Of a stretch of DNA of 64,000 nucleotides, positions 39,942 through 50,591 are shown one piece after another. Source of the DNA: an uncultured Candidatus Saccharibacteria bacterium (lineage in GTDB: Bacteria; Patescibacteriota; Saccharimonadia; Saccharimonadales; Saccharimonadaceae); the NCBI GenBank assembly GCA_947168825.1, contig CAMVNH010000003.1, positions 37,180 to 101,179 on the forward strand, written 5' to 3'. Each line of letters opens with the position of its first letter. Positions within the stretch are counted from its first letter, which is position 1. The translations under genes and the position numbers were made by a program. The notes under the pieces were generated by a model. The model did no database searches, had not been told where the DNA came from, and saw only the letters and a list, made by a program, of their open reading frames with translations.

Positions 39942-42029
39942 ATGGCAAACGATTTAAGCAAACTCCGTAATATCGGCATTATCGCCCATATTGACGCGGG
40001 TAAAACTACCACTTCCGAGGCGATTCTTTATCGCACTGGCCTAAAACATAAAATTGACCTTGTGAAAGGTGGCACCGGTGGTGCCGAAACTGACTGGATG
40101 GAGCAGGAAAAAGAGCGTGGTATCACGATTACCTCTGCTGCCGTTACCGCACATTGGAAAGGTCACCAGATTAATATCATCGATACCCCGGGCCACATCG
40201 ATTTTACCGCCGAGGTAGAACGCTCTCTTCGCGTTCTTGATGGCGCCGTCGTGGTCTTTGATGGTAAGATGGGTGTCGAGGCTCAGTCTGAGACTGTTTG
40301 GCGCCAGGCTACAAAATACGGCATTCCTCGTATCTGTTTCGTTAACAAAATTAACCAGATTGGTGGCGATTTTTACAAGTCTCTAGAGAGTATTCATAAA
40401 CGCCTTAGCAAAAATGCTGTCGCGATTCATCTCCCTATCGGTTTCGAAAAAGATATTTGCGGCGTAGTCGATCTTGTCGACATGAAAGCTTATACCTACA
40501 AAGATTACGCTGACCACGAACTTACCGTCGGCGAAATTCCAGCCGATATGCTCGAAAAAGCCAAAAATGCTCGTTCCGTTCTCGTTGAAGAGGCAGTTGC
40601 AGCTGATGAAGAGCTCATGGAAAAATTCTTTGAAAATGGTGAAGAGGCTATCTCTCAGGAGGAGCTAAAGCGTGCTCTTAGAAAACGTGTTCTTGATGGC
40701 GACTTCTTCTTGGTTACTGGTGGTGATGGTCGTGGTGTAATCGTCGAAAAAGTTCTCGATCTCATGACCGACTACCTTCCATCTCCACTCGACCGTGACC
40801 AGGGCCAGACTGTAGGCACAGACCCTAAGACCGGCGAAGAGATCATCAGGAAAGCTGACGACAAAGAACCTCTTACTGCCCTTGCGTTTAAGATTGCTAC
40901 CGACCCATTCGTTGGTAAATTAATCTTCATCCGTGTCTATGCTGGCGTACTCAAATCCGGTTCTTATATTCTAAACGCTACTACTGGAAATAAAGAGCGT
41001 GTTGGTCGTATCGTCCGCATGTTTGCAAACAACCGTGAAGAAATTTCCGAAGTCACTGCTGGCGACATTGCTGCTGTAGTCGGCCTCAAAGACACTACTA
41101 CTGGTACCACACTCTGTGATCCAGCCCACCCAATTCACCTAGAAAGTATCGAATTCCCAGACCCTCCAGTATCCATTGCTGTTGAGCCTAAGACTAAATC
41201 CGACCAGGAAAAGATGGCCCTTGGTTTGTCCAAACTTGCCGAAGAAGATCCAACCTTCCGCGTACACACCGACGAAGAGACTGGTCAGACTATTATCTCT
41301 GGTATGGGTGAGCTCCACCTCGAGATTATTATTGACCGCTTGAATAAGGAGCACGGTGTTGAAGCTAATACCGGTGCACCTCAAGTCGCCTATCGTGAAA
41401 CTATTCGCGGTACCGCTGAGGCTCAGGGTAAACATGTCAAACAGTCCGGTGGTCGTGGTCAGTACGGTGATGTCTGGATTAAGTTTGAGCCAAATGAAGT
41501 TGGTAAAGGCTTCGAATTCATCGATCAGATTAAAGGTGGTGTCGTTCCTCAGGAATACAGAAAACCAGTCCAGCAAGGTGTTGAAGAAACCTTGAATGGC
41601 GGCGTTATTGCTGGTTACCCAGTTGTCGATGTTAAAGCCACCCTTTACGATGGTTCCTACCACGATGTCGACTCCTCCGAGCTCGCCTTCAAACTTGCTG
41701 GCTCCCTTGCAACTCGCGAAGGTATTAAGAATGCAAACCCAGTACTTCTTGAGCCAGTTATGAAGCTTGAAATTACTACCCCAGAAGAGTTCATGGGTGA
41801 TGTCATTGGCGATATTAACTCTCGCCGTGGTCGCATCGATGAGATGGAAGATTTGAACGGTGGAGCTAAGCTCATCAAAGCCTTCTGTCCACTCGCAAAT
41901 CTCTTTGGTTACACTTCTGACCTCCGTAGCATGTCACAGGGTCGTGCCGCCTCATCTATGGAGCTCTTCGCTTACGAAGAAGTACCACCAAACGTAGCTC
42001 AGGATATTATTGCCGAACGCAATAAATAG
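39942..42029 (+). CDS. fusA: Elongation factor G
   Basis: IAHIDAGKTTTSEAILYRTG, ERGITITSAAVT, DTPGHIDFTAEVERS; start ATG after AAAAAGGAG. Confidence 0.95.
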   Translation: MANDLSKLRNIGIIAHIDAGKTTTSEAILYRTGLKHKIDLVKGGTGGAETDWMEQEKERGITITSAAVTAHWKGHQINIIDTPGHIDFTAEVERSLRVLDGAVVVFDGKMGVEAQSETVWRQATKYGIPRICFVNKINQIGGDFYKSLESIHKRLSKNAVAIHLPIGFEKDICGVVDLVDMKAYTYKDYADHELTVGEIPADMLEKAKNARSVLVEEAVAADEELMEKFFENGEEAISQEELKRALRKRVLDGDFFLVTGGDGRGVIVEKVLDLMTDYLPSPLDRDQGQTVGTDPKTGEEIIRKADDKEPLTALAFKIATDPFVGKLIFIRVYAGVLKSGSYILNATTGNKERVGRIVRMFANNREEISEVTAGDIAAVVGLKDTTTGTTLCDPAHPIHLESIEFPDPPVSIAVEPKTKSDQEKMALGLSKLAEEDPTFRVHTDEETGQTIISGMGELHLEIIIDRLNKEHGVEANTGAPQVAYRETIRGTAEAQGKHVKQSGGRGQYGDVWIKFEPNEVGKGFEFIDQIKGGVVPQEYRKPVQQGVEETLNGGVIAGYPVVDVKATLYDGSYHDVDSSELAFKLAGSLATREGIKNANPVLLEPVMKLEITTPEEFMGDVIGDINSRRGRIDEMEDLNGGAKLIKAFCPLANLFGYTSDLRSMSQGRAASSMELFAYEEVPPNVAQDIIAERNK

Positions 42030-42040
42030 ATATTCCTCCC

Positions 42041-42079
42041 AAAAAATCAAGCCACTAGCATAAGTGGCTTGATTTTTTT
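42041..42079 (+). terminator. Rho-independent terminator of fusA
   Basis: AAATCAAGCCACT AGCATA AGTGGCTTGATTTTTTT. Confidence 0.9.
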
Positions 42080-42136
42080 AAAAAGCTGTGATATAATAAA
42101 AGGATAACTATTGTTTGTACTTTAGGAGGTGGTTTA

Positions 42137-42511
42137 ATGGTATTCTTTATTTGGGCTACACTTTTCGTAGGCATTGTGACTGCATTTTTTAGCGGTCTTC
42201 AGTCGAAGCGAAATATCATGTTAGCACTAAGAGTTGTGTCCAGTCTCAGTATTATTGCCTTTGTAATTTTACTCTACCTTACAGATTTCAATATCTTCTT
42301 TGTTGGCCGAGTGGCTTTAGCTACTTTCTTCTCTATGGCCTCTTTTTATAAAGGGACATCTATTGTATGTGATTCTGATAAAATTGTGGACTATAATATT
42401 AGCGCAAAACAGTTTGAAACGCTAATAGCAATTTTCGTAGCTGGCGCAGCTGCTTTTTGGGGATACATCATTGCTATTGGTATCACCTTGATTTTTCGCT
42501 GGCCTTCCTAG
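42137..42511 (+). CDS. Hypothetical membrane protein (strong SD)
   Basis: AGGAGGTGG SD; four hydrophobic segments. Confidence 0.6.
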   Translation: MVFFIWATLFVGIVTAFFSGLQSKRNIMLALRVVSSLSIIAFVILLYLTDFNIFFVGRVALATFFSMASFYKGTSIVCDSDKIVDYNISAKQFETLIAIFVAGAAAFWGYIIAIGITLIFRWPS

Positions 42512-42592
42512 GCCAACATTATACGCGCGGACTTCCTCTCTGAGTCCGCGCCTTTTCTTGCCAAAAGTATGTTTCTGTTGTAAAATAATACC

Positions 42593-44023
42593 ATGCAAAA
42601 AACCTATATTACCACAGCCATACCTTATGTTAACGGTACACCTCATCTTGGTCATGCCATAGATTATCTTCTGGCTGATACCTATGCGCGCTATCGAACT
42701 CAGCAGGGTGACGAAGTTCGTCTCCAGGTCGGTACTGACGAGCATGGTAATAAGATTTTTAAAAAGGCAAAAGAGCTGAATATTCCGGTTGAAGATTATG
42801 TATCTGAAAATTCCAAAAAATTTCAACAATTCATTACAAAGTTAGGGGTTGAGCCTACTGACTTTATCCGTACTACCGATCAGGACCATGAACGTCGGCT
42901 TCAAGAAATTTGGCATAGGCTAGAAGACCATATTTATAAAGATAGCTACGAAGGTTGGTACTGTGAAGGATGTGAGGGCTTCGTGACTCAAAAGGAATAC
43001 GACGAAAACGACGGAATCTGCCCAGACCACAAAAAACCTTACGAAAAAATCTCTGAAGAAAACTACTATCTTCGCATCGCTGATTTTAAGGACAAGATTA
43101 AAACTGCCATCGAAACCGATGAAATGAAAATTTTGCCAGATTTTCGCAAAAAAGAAATTCTCAAATTACTTGAAGATTCTCCTGACGTTTCAATTTCCCG
43201 TCCGAGAGAGCATTTGACTTGGGGTATACCAGTCCCCGGTGATGAAAATCAGGTGATGTATGTCTGGATGGATGCACTCGCCAACTATATTACAGTGCTC
43301 GGTTACCCTGAGCAGGACATTTCTGATTTTTGGCCAGCGAACGTTCAAATCGTCGGCAAAGACATCCTTAGGTTCCATGCAATTATTTGGCCGGCAATGT
43401 TACTTGGTCTAGGGCTGCCTTTACCAAAAACGCTTCTTTCTCATGGTTTTGTTCTCGTAGATGGCGCCAAAATGAGTAAGTCCATCGGCAACGTAGTTGA
43501 TCCACTCGATGTGCTTAGTCGTCACGGCCTTTCAGCCTTCCGTTATTACTTCCTTAGGCACGCCGATACTTTTCTAGATTCTGACTATACTGATGAGAAA
43601 TTTGAAGAGGCTTACAATAACGAATTAGCTAATGATTTCGGTAATTTAGTCCAACGCTTAGCTACTATGTGTAAAAAACAGAATCTAAACGGCCTTGCAG
43701 ATTTTTGCCCGTCCATTGACGAAGAGTATAATAATCTCATGGATAACTTCTGTTTCAGCCGCGCTTTTGATTATGCTTGGGCAAAAATTCAAGCCATCAA
43801 CAAGCGCATTGACGACACTAAGCCTTGGGCTCTAGCCAAGGAAGGAAAAAACGAAGAGCTAAAATCCCTCCTTGAGAGTCTGGTCTCAGATTTAATGAAT
43901 GCGAACTATCTTTTAAAACCTTTCTTACCTGAAGCTTCCGAAAAAGTCGAAGCCGTTTTTAAGTCTTCGGATCAAATTATTCCACCGCTGGCTCCGCTAT
44001 TTCCAAAATTGAGATCCGCCTAG
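42593..44023 (+). CDS. metG: Methionyl-tRNA synthetase
   Basis: TTAIPYVNGTPHLGHAIDYLLAD, GTDEHG, KMSKSIGNVVDP. Confidence 0.95.
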   Translation: MQKTYITTAIPYVNGTPHLGHAIDYLLADTYARYRTQQGDEVRLQVGTDEHGNKIFKKAKELNIPVEDYVSENSKKFQQFITKLGVEPTDFIRTTDQDHERRLQEIWHRLEDHIYKDSYEGWYCEGCEGFVTQKEYDENDGICPDHKKPYEKISEENYYLRIADFKDKIKTAIETDEMKILPDFRKKEILKLLEDSPDVSISRPREHLTWGIPVPGDENQVMYVWMDALANYITVLGYPEQDISDFWPANVQIVGKDILRFHAIIWPAMLLGLGLPLPKTLLSHGFVLVDGAKMSKSIGNVVDPLDVLSRHGLSAFRYYFLRHADTFLDSDYTDEKFEEAYNNELANDFGNLVQRLATMCKKQNLNGLADFCPSIDEEYNNLMDNFCFSRAFDYAWAKIQAINKRIDDTKPWALAKEGKNEELKSLLESLVSDLMNANYLLKPFLPEASEKVEAVFKSSDQIIPPLAPLFPKLRSA

Positions 44024-45889
44024 TATATCGTAAACCACGAGCCCGTAATCGGAGATTACTTGGTCACTATTGACATTGTCTAGATAACGCGCCGAGAGAA
44101 TCGGCTCTGTTTTACATACGTCGTCTAGTAAATACCCTAAAGTTGGCTTCTTTAAATTTAAAGTATTCGATAATGTGTTTGCTAAACAGTTTGGCGTTGT
44201 TGTCGGTAAACTCATTTTTTTAATTTTTGCGGGCAAATTCTCCGCCGCACCATAGTTTACTCCAGCATAATTATAATCAAAATTAGTGTAAATAAAGTAT
44301 GGAGTTAGTTGCGTAAGATTCCGCACGCGGGCATCGTCGCTAGTATTAGCACGCGCAAAAACTCCAGGACTATGGTCGCCAAAGAATAATACCACTGTCG
44401 GCTCTTCATAATTATCTAATTCTGCCAAAAACTCACCGAGATATTTATCGGAATTATGGAGCGACTGTAAATAGGTTTCTATAGCTTCTCGGTTATTTTG
44501 GTCATCAACATCTGTCACCGTAAAATCGTGGGTATAATAATTATCATAATGATATGGTAGGTGATTCTGCATCGTCACTAGCTCAATCATTTGCGGCCCC
44601 TCTTTTTCGCGCAGGGTCTTTAATGTTTGTGCATACGCAGATTTATCGTTTACATATTGCGAGTCGTCATCGTGTTCCGTAAAATCAAAACTTAGCACAT
44701 CCAAAAATTCATCATATCCTTCGACTTTAAGCGCGATATTCCGCTTATACATCCCACCGTTATACGGATGTAATGCAGTTGCTTTATAGCCATTCTTCTT
44801 CGCGTAACTTGCTATGCTCGGTACGGATTTAAGCTTTGGAAAAATGTCAGTGTATGGTACTGTATCGGCCCAAAAATTCGTTAGCCCAGTAAATACCTCG
44901 TACTCTATATTTGCTGTCCCGCCGCCATAATCCGTCGAGTACATGAATCCGCTTGGATATTTTTTCGCAATTTTATGCCAATTTGGCGTCACATCCCCAC
45001 CGGTAATGTGATAGTATTCCTTCAAAAGTTCCGGATCATAAAAAGACTCATCCAGAATAATTACTAAGTTATATCCAGAGTCCGACAAACTTTTTCTTGC
45101 GACATCTACGGTCCTTTTCTCTTCGTAACGACTCCAAATTTCAGAAATTTTTTCTGCGCTATAATCCTCCGGTTCTTCCAAAGAAACTTTTTTCCAGTTA
45201 TATAGGAATCCTAATATGAATCCGTTCTCATCGTAATTACGGTTCTGATTCCAAGCCGTTAGCTTCGTATTCAAAAAATCTATACGTTCATATGCGGTTC
45301 CAGCATGATTTCTAATGAAATCTGTAGAGACCATAAAAATCCCAGCCAGAATAACCGCTATGGCCACTCTCGGAATCCATAATTTTTTTAACCAGAAAGG
45401 TAGATTTCCTGGGATTTCAATTTTTAGCCATCGGGAAGTTTTTTGGTCTAAAAATCCCCCTATTACTAGAACTATTATAGTCGCAAGTATCATCCTAACA
45501 AGCGACCAAATATCGATAAATCCTACCAACGCACCAGCTTGATCCGCTAACTGGAAATCTTCCGGTAGTAGTGGGGTCCCGCGAGAAGCGAATTTATTGA
45601 TATGTATATAAGTAACGATAATTATAAAAGCCCATGACACTGAAATCGCCGTAAACGATCTCCATGACATCATGTATAGTACCCCTAATGTTAGTAGCAC
45701 TAAAAATGCATTGAACAAAAACACTCTCGGTCTATCAAATACAAAGTTCCAAGCCTCATTAGCGTCGTGCATAAAATAGCGATATTCTAGAAACCAAGTC
45801 ACAAAAATCGCCCCAGATACAAGTACTAAAATGTTCAGTAAAATCCTTACAATGATTTTTCTTTGTCCAGCAGTAAACAACCTTGCCAT
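43997..45889 (-). CDS. LTA synthase-like membrane sulfatase/phosphoglycerol transferase
   Basis: Five N-terminal TM segments then ILDESFYDPELL, YSTDYGGGTANIEYEVFTGL, LFFGDHSPG. Confidence 0.8.
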   Translation of the reverse strand: MARLFTAGQRKIIVRILLNILVLVSGAIFVTWFLEYRYFMHDANEAWNFVFDRPRVFLFNAFLVLLTLGVLYMMSWRSFTAISVSWAFIIIVTYIHINKFASRGTPLLPEDFQLADQAGALVGFIDIWSLVRMILATIIVLVIGGFLDQKTSRWLKIEIPGNLPFWLKKLWIPRVAIAVILAGIFMVSTDFIRNHAGTAYERIDFLNTKLTAWNQNRNYDENGFILGFLYNWKKVSLEEPEDYSAEKISEIWSRYEEKRTVDVARKSLSDSGYNLVIILDESFYDPELLKEYYHITGGDVTPNWHKIAKKYPSGFMYSTDYGGGTANIEYEVFTGLTNFWADTVPYTDIFPKLKSVPSIASYAKKNGYKATALHPYNGGMYKRNIALKVEGYDEFLDVLSFDFTEHDDDSQYVNDKSAYAQTLKTLREKEGPQMIELVTMQNHLPYHYDNYYTHDFTVTDVDDQNNREAIETYLQSLHNSDKYLGEFLAELDNYEEPTVVLFFGDHSPGVFARANTSDDARVRNLTQLTPYFIYTNFDYNYAGVNYGAAENLPAKIKKMSLPTTTPNCLANTLSNTLNLKKPTLGYLLDDVCKTEPILSARYLDNVNSDQVISDYGLVVYDILGGSQFWK

Positions 45890-45916
45890 ACTACCTAACA
45901 TTATATCATGTCAGTG

Positions 45917-46174
45917 CTAAATTAGCGCAATCACAACTAATGAAATTAGCGCTAGCACAACTAATACCGCCCAAATCCAGGAGAATTTATTAGTCTTTTT
46001 TAGGTCGCGTGCATAGTCAGAATCTTCGACTAAATCTGGGTCCTTTTTATTTTTTAAATCTTTCCCGACCCCACCAGCGCTGCCGTTTCTCTGGGCACGC
46101 TCACGCAAATCAGCATTAATTCTTTCAGCCAACTTCGAATTCTGATCTTGGTCTTTCGAAACGATGACTCCCAT
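45917..46174 (-). CDS. Small C-terminally anchored hypothetical protein
   Basis: 85 aa, C-terminal TM; AGGAGG SD. Confidence 0.55.
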   Translation of the reverse strand: MGVIVSKDQDQNSKLAERINADLRERAQRNGSAGGVGKDLKNKKDPDLVEDSDYARDLKKTNKFSWIWAVLVVLALISLVVIALI

Positions 46175-46268
46175 TTTACCTCCTAATTTTATTTTTGGAA
46201 AAAAGTTCTTTGATAATTATACCACACTTGTGCTATAATGAATCTAATATCAAATTAAAGGAGGTTAA

Positions 46269-47192
46269 ATGGCTAATACTAAGTCAAAGAAGACAAACGC
46301 AAAAAAGTCTTCAAAGCCAGCTAGCGCCAAAGTCAAAGAAGTCAAGAAGACTGAAAGCAAGACCGCAAAAGTTGAAACTCGCGAGGAAGTTACGACTGCT
46401 GGCAACCCATTCAAAGGCTTTTTCGCCCGCAAATGCGACGAAAAAGAAAATATTTTAACAATTTTCAAGAGTCCTCGTATTTATGGTGCAATTATCGGCG
46501 AGGTCGTCGGTACTATGCTCCTCACCATCATTCTCTTAACTCTCGGTATCTATCAGCCACTCTACGTCATGTTTGGCCTTTTGGCGATTACCGCTGCAGT
46601 TTATGGTTTGTCTGGTGCCAACCTTAACCCAATCATCACCGCTGGTATGATGGCTTCTCGCCGCGTATCCGCTATCCGTGGTGTACTCTATATACTCTCA
46701 CAGATCCTCGGTGCTTGGTTCGGTTTGCTTATTACTAACGCTTTCCGTTTAGCTGGAGAAGGTGCTGTCGAACTTCCTTCTATGTCTGAAATTGAAGGCG
46801 GTCAGTTCTGGGTAGTCACCATGATTGAATTTGTTGGTGCTATTATGCTAGCGTTCTTCTTCGCTCGAGCGCTTGCCTACAAAAAGAGCCCACTCACTTT
46901 TGCTACCATTGTTGCGACTGGGGCCTGTATCGCATTGTTATTCGCCATCGTTGTTTCTTCAAACTTCGTAGGCCTTCAGAATAACTTTGCTTTGAATCCA
47001 GCAGTTGCCTTAATGTACCAAATTCTACCAACTAGCGGCGATACCTTTGGTACCGTTCTCGGTGGCGTAGCCCTTGCACTCGTTACTTACTGGGTATTCC
47101 CAGTACTTGGCGGTATTATCGGCTTCGCAATTTCTGATGTCGCTGGTAGACTTTCTGGCGAATGCTGCAAAGCTTGCGATAAGAAAAAATAA
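46269..47192 (+). CDS. MIP/aquaporin family channel with lysine-rich N-terminal extension
   Basis: SGANLNPIITAGMMASRRVS and NFALNPAVALM loops, six TM segments. Confidence 0.75.
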   Translation: MANTKSKKTNAKKSSKPASAKVKEVKKTESKTAKVETREEVTTAGNPFKGFFARKCDEKENILTIFKSPRIYGAIIGEVVGTMLLTIILLTLGIYQPLYVMFGLLAITAAVYGLSGANLNPIITAGMMASRRVSAIRGVLYILSQILGAWFGLLITNAFRLAGEGAVELPSMSEIEGGQFWVVTMIEFVGAIMLAFFFARALAYKKSPLTFATIVATGACIALLFAIVVSSNFVGLQNNFALNPAVALMYQILPTSGDTFGTVLGGVALALVTYWVFPVLGGIIGFAISDVAGRLSGECCKACDKKK

Positions 47193-47207
47193 CCACACAT
47201 TAGAAAC

Positions 47208-47241
47208 AAAAATAGTACTCTCTTCCGGGGGTACTATTTTT
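47208..47241 (+). terminator. Terminator between aquaporin-like gene and pheS
   Basis: AAAAATAGTAC ... GTACTATTTTT immediately adjacent to the pheS -10. Confidence 0.75.
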
Positions 47242-47257
47242 GTGGTATAATATTTTT

Positions 47258-48205
47258 ATGTCAACAGTCGAGGAAATCAAGAAAGAATTAAAGGCCTTAA
47301 ATGCCGAGTATGCCAAAATCAAAACTATTGCACCAGAAGAGCGCAAGACTTTTGGCATAGAGCTTAATAAAAAACGTCAAGAATTAGAAAAACGGCTTAA
47401 GTCTGCCGAAGAGGCTGCGGAATCTGAAAATATTGAACCAATCGATATTACTGCTCCAAGCGCTCCGAATGAAAAAATTCCAGAAATCAAACAGGGAAGT
47501 AAACATCCACTAATGACTGAGCTTAGCCATGTCCTCGATATTTATTCTCGTATGGGCTTCAATATTATGGAAGCTCGTCAACTCGACGATGAGTTCCATA
47601 TGTTCGAAAGCCTAAACTTCCCAGAAGGCCATCCGGCTCGTGATGGTTACGATACCTTCCGTACCAGAGAAGGTTTTATCCCTCCGGCTCATACTTCCAC
47701 TATGCAGTACCGGGCTCTTACGCGCTATAAATCCGACCTTGAAGCTGGCGGTCAAATTGCCGTAGTGATTCCAGGCCGCGTGTTTAGAAACGAAGATGTT
47801 GACGCGACCCATGAACACACATTCTATCAGTGCGAAGGGGTTTTCGTCTCTAAAGATGCAACTATGGGCCAGATGCTTGGTGTCCTAAAAAGCCTATTTG
47901 AAACTTATTACGGTCAAGATTTAAAAATCAAGACCCAACCTGGCTACTTCCCGTTCACCGAGCCAAGCCTAGAACTTCTCATCGAAAAGCCAAAATCACT
48001 TGGAGGTAAAGGTGATGGCTGGTTAGAAATGCTTGGCTGTGGCATGATTCATCCTAATGTTTTGAAAACTGCTGGTATCGACCCAGATAAATACAAAGGT
48101 TTTGCTTGGGGTGGTGGCATCGACCGACTTGCCATGTTGAAATACGGCTTGACTGATGTTCGTTATTTTGAATCTGGTAAGTTAGAATTTTTGGAGGAAT
48201 TTTAA
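47258..48205 (+). CDS. pheS: Phenylalanyl-tRNA synthetase alpha subunit
   Basis: GSKHPLMTELSHVLDIYSRMGFNIMEARQLDDEFHMFESLNFPEGHPARD. Confidence 0.95.
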   Translation: MSTVEEIKKELKALNAEYAKIKTIAPEERKTFGIELNKKRQELEKRLKSAEEAAESENIEPIDITAPSAPNEKIPEIKQGSKHPLMTELSHVLDIYSRMGFNIMEARQLDDEFHMFESLNFPEGHPARDGYDTFRTREGFIPPAHTSTMQYRALTRYKSDLEAGGQIAVVIPGRVFRNEDVDATHEHTFYQCEGVFVSKDATMGQMLGVLKSLFETYYGQDLKIKTQPGYFPFTEPSLELLIEKPKSLGGKGDGWLEMLGCGMIHPNVLKTAGIDPDKYKGFAWGGGIDRLAMLKYGLTDVRYFESGKLEFLEEF

Positions 48206-48206
48206 G

Positions 48207-50579
48207 ATGAAAATTAGCCTGAACGAAATTAAAAAATTAGTACCCGTTGAAGTCGAAACTGACGAATTAATTCGTCTAATCGGTTCTAGACTGGTCGAAG
48301 TCGAAGGTAGCGAAGACTGGGGCAAAAAATTCGAAAATATTTATATCGTTAAAGTTCTTTCCGCAGAGCCAATCCCAGATACCCATCTACACCTTTGTCA
48401 GATTGACGCCGGAAAAGATCCAATTCAGGTAGTTTGCGGTGCACCAAACGTACGCGCCGGTATGTTTGCGGTTTGGATTGCCCCTGGGGCCATCGTCCCA
48501 GCAACCTATGGCACTGACGACGAATTTAAAATCGACTCTCGCAAACTTCGCGGCTACGAGTCTCACGGCATGCTCGCTGGCCTGGACGAACTTGCGCTCG
48601 GTGATGATCATTCTGGCATCGTCGAAATCGATCCAACAAACGCAAAACCCGGTACAACTTTTGCCGAAGCCTTCGACTTAAATGACATTATTCTCGATAT
48701 TGAAAATAAATCGCTTACTCATCGCCCAGATTGTTTTGGACTAATTGGCTTCGCACGTGAGGTTGCCGGTATTCTAGGCGTAAAATTTAATGAACCAAGC
48801 ATGAGTAGCTTGGATCTAAACGACAAAAATCTTGAGATTCAAATCGAAGATGAGAAACTTTGCCAGCGTTATTCATGTGCTGTGATGCAGTTCAGCGACG
48901 CCCCACATTCTAAATATCTGACGAGCGATGACGTGTTCTTGGCCAAGGCTGACATGCGTGGAATTTCGCCTATCGTCGACATTACTAATATTCTAATGTT
49001 AAAAACTGGTCAGCCACTCCACGCTTTTGATTATGACAAATTTGTAAAAGTCGGTGGCACTAATCAGCCAAAAATCATTATCCGCGCCGCAAAAAATGGT
49101 GAGAATCTTGAGCTCCTCGACAGTAAAACTATCGAGTGTGACGAGAACGACATTCTGATTACGAGTAATGATGTCCCGGTTGCATTAGCTGGTGCTATGG
49201 GCGGCAAGAATACCGAAATCGATGAGAACACTAAGCATATCATTCTAGAAAGTGCTACCTTTTCCCTTTACCATCTGCGAAAAACCCAGATGAAACACGG
49301 CATTTTCTCTGAAGCGATTACCCGCTTTACGAAAGGTCAGCCAGCCAGTCAGACTATGCCGGTGCTTGCTACTGCAGTCAAAATGTTAGGCGGTAATGCA
49401 CTTGAGGTAGCAGATTGTTTCCCAGCTCGACCAGAGCAACCAAAGATCTCACTCTCCCTAGAAGATATCAACTCGCTCCTCGGCACCTCGTATGACTCCG
49501 AGTTGGTCACTAAAACGCTTGAAAATGTTGGCTTCTTAGTTGAAGGAGAATTCACTATTAAGGCGCCACTCTGGCGTACCGATATCCATATCAAAGAAGA
49601 TATTATTGAGGAAGTAGGGCGCTTGCTCGGTTACGATAATATCCCACTCGATTTTGCAAAACGTCCGTTTATCGGCGCACATATTGATGAGCTTTTGGCT
49701 CTCAAAAACCGTCTCCGTGGCGTTCTTTCCGACAGACTCTCTGCTCATGAAGTGCTAACTTACTCGTTTGTGAACCAGAAGCTCCAAGAAACCGTTGGCG
49801 AGGATCCGAATGACAGCTACGAAATCGTCAACTCAATCTCTCCGGATTTACAGCGTTTTCGTCAAACTCTAGCCCCGAGCCTGCTTGAAAAAACCGCAAT
49901 GAACCTAAAAGCTGGCTACCGAGATTTCTCTATTTACGAAATTAATCAAATCACCAAAAAATCTTACGGCCTAAATTCGGAGAATGTTCCAGAGATGCAT
50001 ACCTATCTCGCTTTCGTAACCACTGGCGATTTCTACCAAGCAAAAGCCTACTTAGTTGCCATGTTAAATGACCTTGGACTTAACGATATTGACTTCTCTG
50101 AATTCAAGGCAAGCAAAGATTTTCCATATCTTGAGCCTCGTCATTCTGCTGAATTAAACGACATTTGCGCTCTTGGCGAGGTTAAAGCTAGAGTTCTAAA
50201 GGCCCTAAAGATTGATCAGACTATTAGCCTCTTTGAGCTAAATCTAGAAAAATTACTAGAGATTTTGCCAAAAACGAACCAAAAGGACCTAAAGTTCAGT
50301 CGCTTCCCGTCAGTCTCGCGTGATATTACGCTAAAAGTAGAGTTAAAAACCAAATTTGAAGACCTCAAAAAGAATATTGAAAACGCATTGTCGGAAAAAT
50401 GTGTTATCTACAGTGTTGAACCGGTATCAATATACCAGGCCGAAGCAGAAGTAAAAAACCTCTCCTTTAAACTTACTTTCTCCAGCCTAGACCACACCTT
50501 GAATGCCGAAGAAATCTCTGATATAATGAAAAAAGTCGAATCATCAGTAACGAAAAATTATCAAGCTGAAATCGTTTAA
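48207..50579 (+). CDS. pheT: Phenylalanyl-tRNA synthetase beta subunit
   Basis: QIDAGKDPIQVVCGAPNVRAG, B3/B4 and B5 domains, C-terminal FDX-ACB. Confidence 0.95.
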   Translation: MKISLNEIKKLVPVEVETDELIRLIGSRLVEVEGSEDWGKKFENIYIVKVLSAEPIPDTHLHLCQIDAGKDPIQVVCGAPNVRAGMFAVWIAPGAIVPATYGTDDEFKIDSRKLRGYESHGMLAGLDELALGDDHSGIVEIDPTNAKPGTTFAEAFDLNDIILDIENKSLTHRPDCFGLIGFAREVAGILGVKFNEPSMSSLDLNDKNLEIQIEDEKLCQRYSCAVMQFSDAPHSKYLTSDDVFLAKADMRGISPIVDITNILMLKTGQPLHAFDYDKFVKVGGTNQPKIIIRAAKNGENLELLDSKTIECDENDILITSNDVPVALAGAMGGKNTEIDENTKHIILESATFSLYHLRKTQMKHGIFSEAITRFTKGQPASQTMPVLATAVKMLGGNALEVADCFPARPEQPKISLSLEDINSLLGTSYDSELVTKTLENVGFLVEGEFTIKAPLWRTDIHIKEDIIEEVGRLLGYDNIPLDFAKRPFIGAHIDELLALKNRLRGVLSDRLSAHEVLTYSFVNQKLQETVGEDPNDSYEIVNSISPDLQRFRQTLAPSLLEKTAMNLKAGYRDFSIYEINQITKKSYGLNSENVPEMHTYLAFVTTGDFYQAKAYLVAMLNDLGLNDIDFSEFKASKDFPYLEPRHSAELNDICALGEVKARVLKALKIDQTISLFELNLEKLLEILPKTNQKDLKFSRFPSVSRDITLKVELKTKFEDLKKNIENALSEKCVIYSVEPVSIYQAEAEVKNLSFKLTFSSLDHTLNAEEISDIMKKVESSVTKNYQAEIV

Positions 50580-50591
50580 TAAGGAGGTAAT

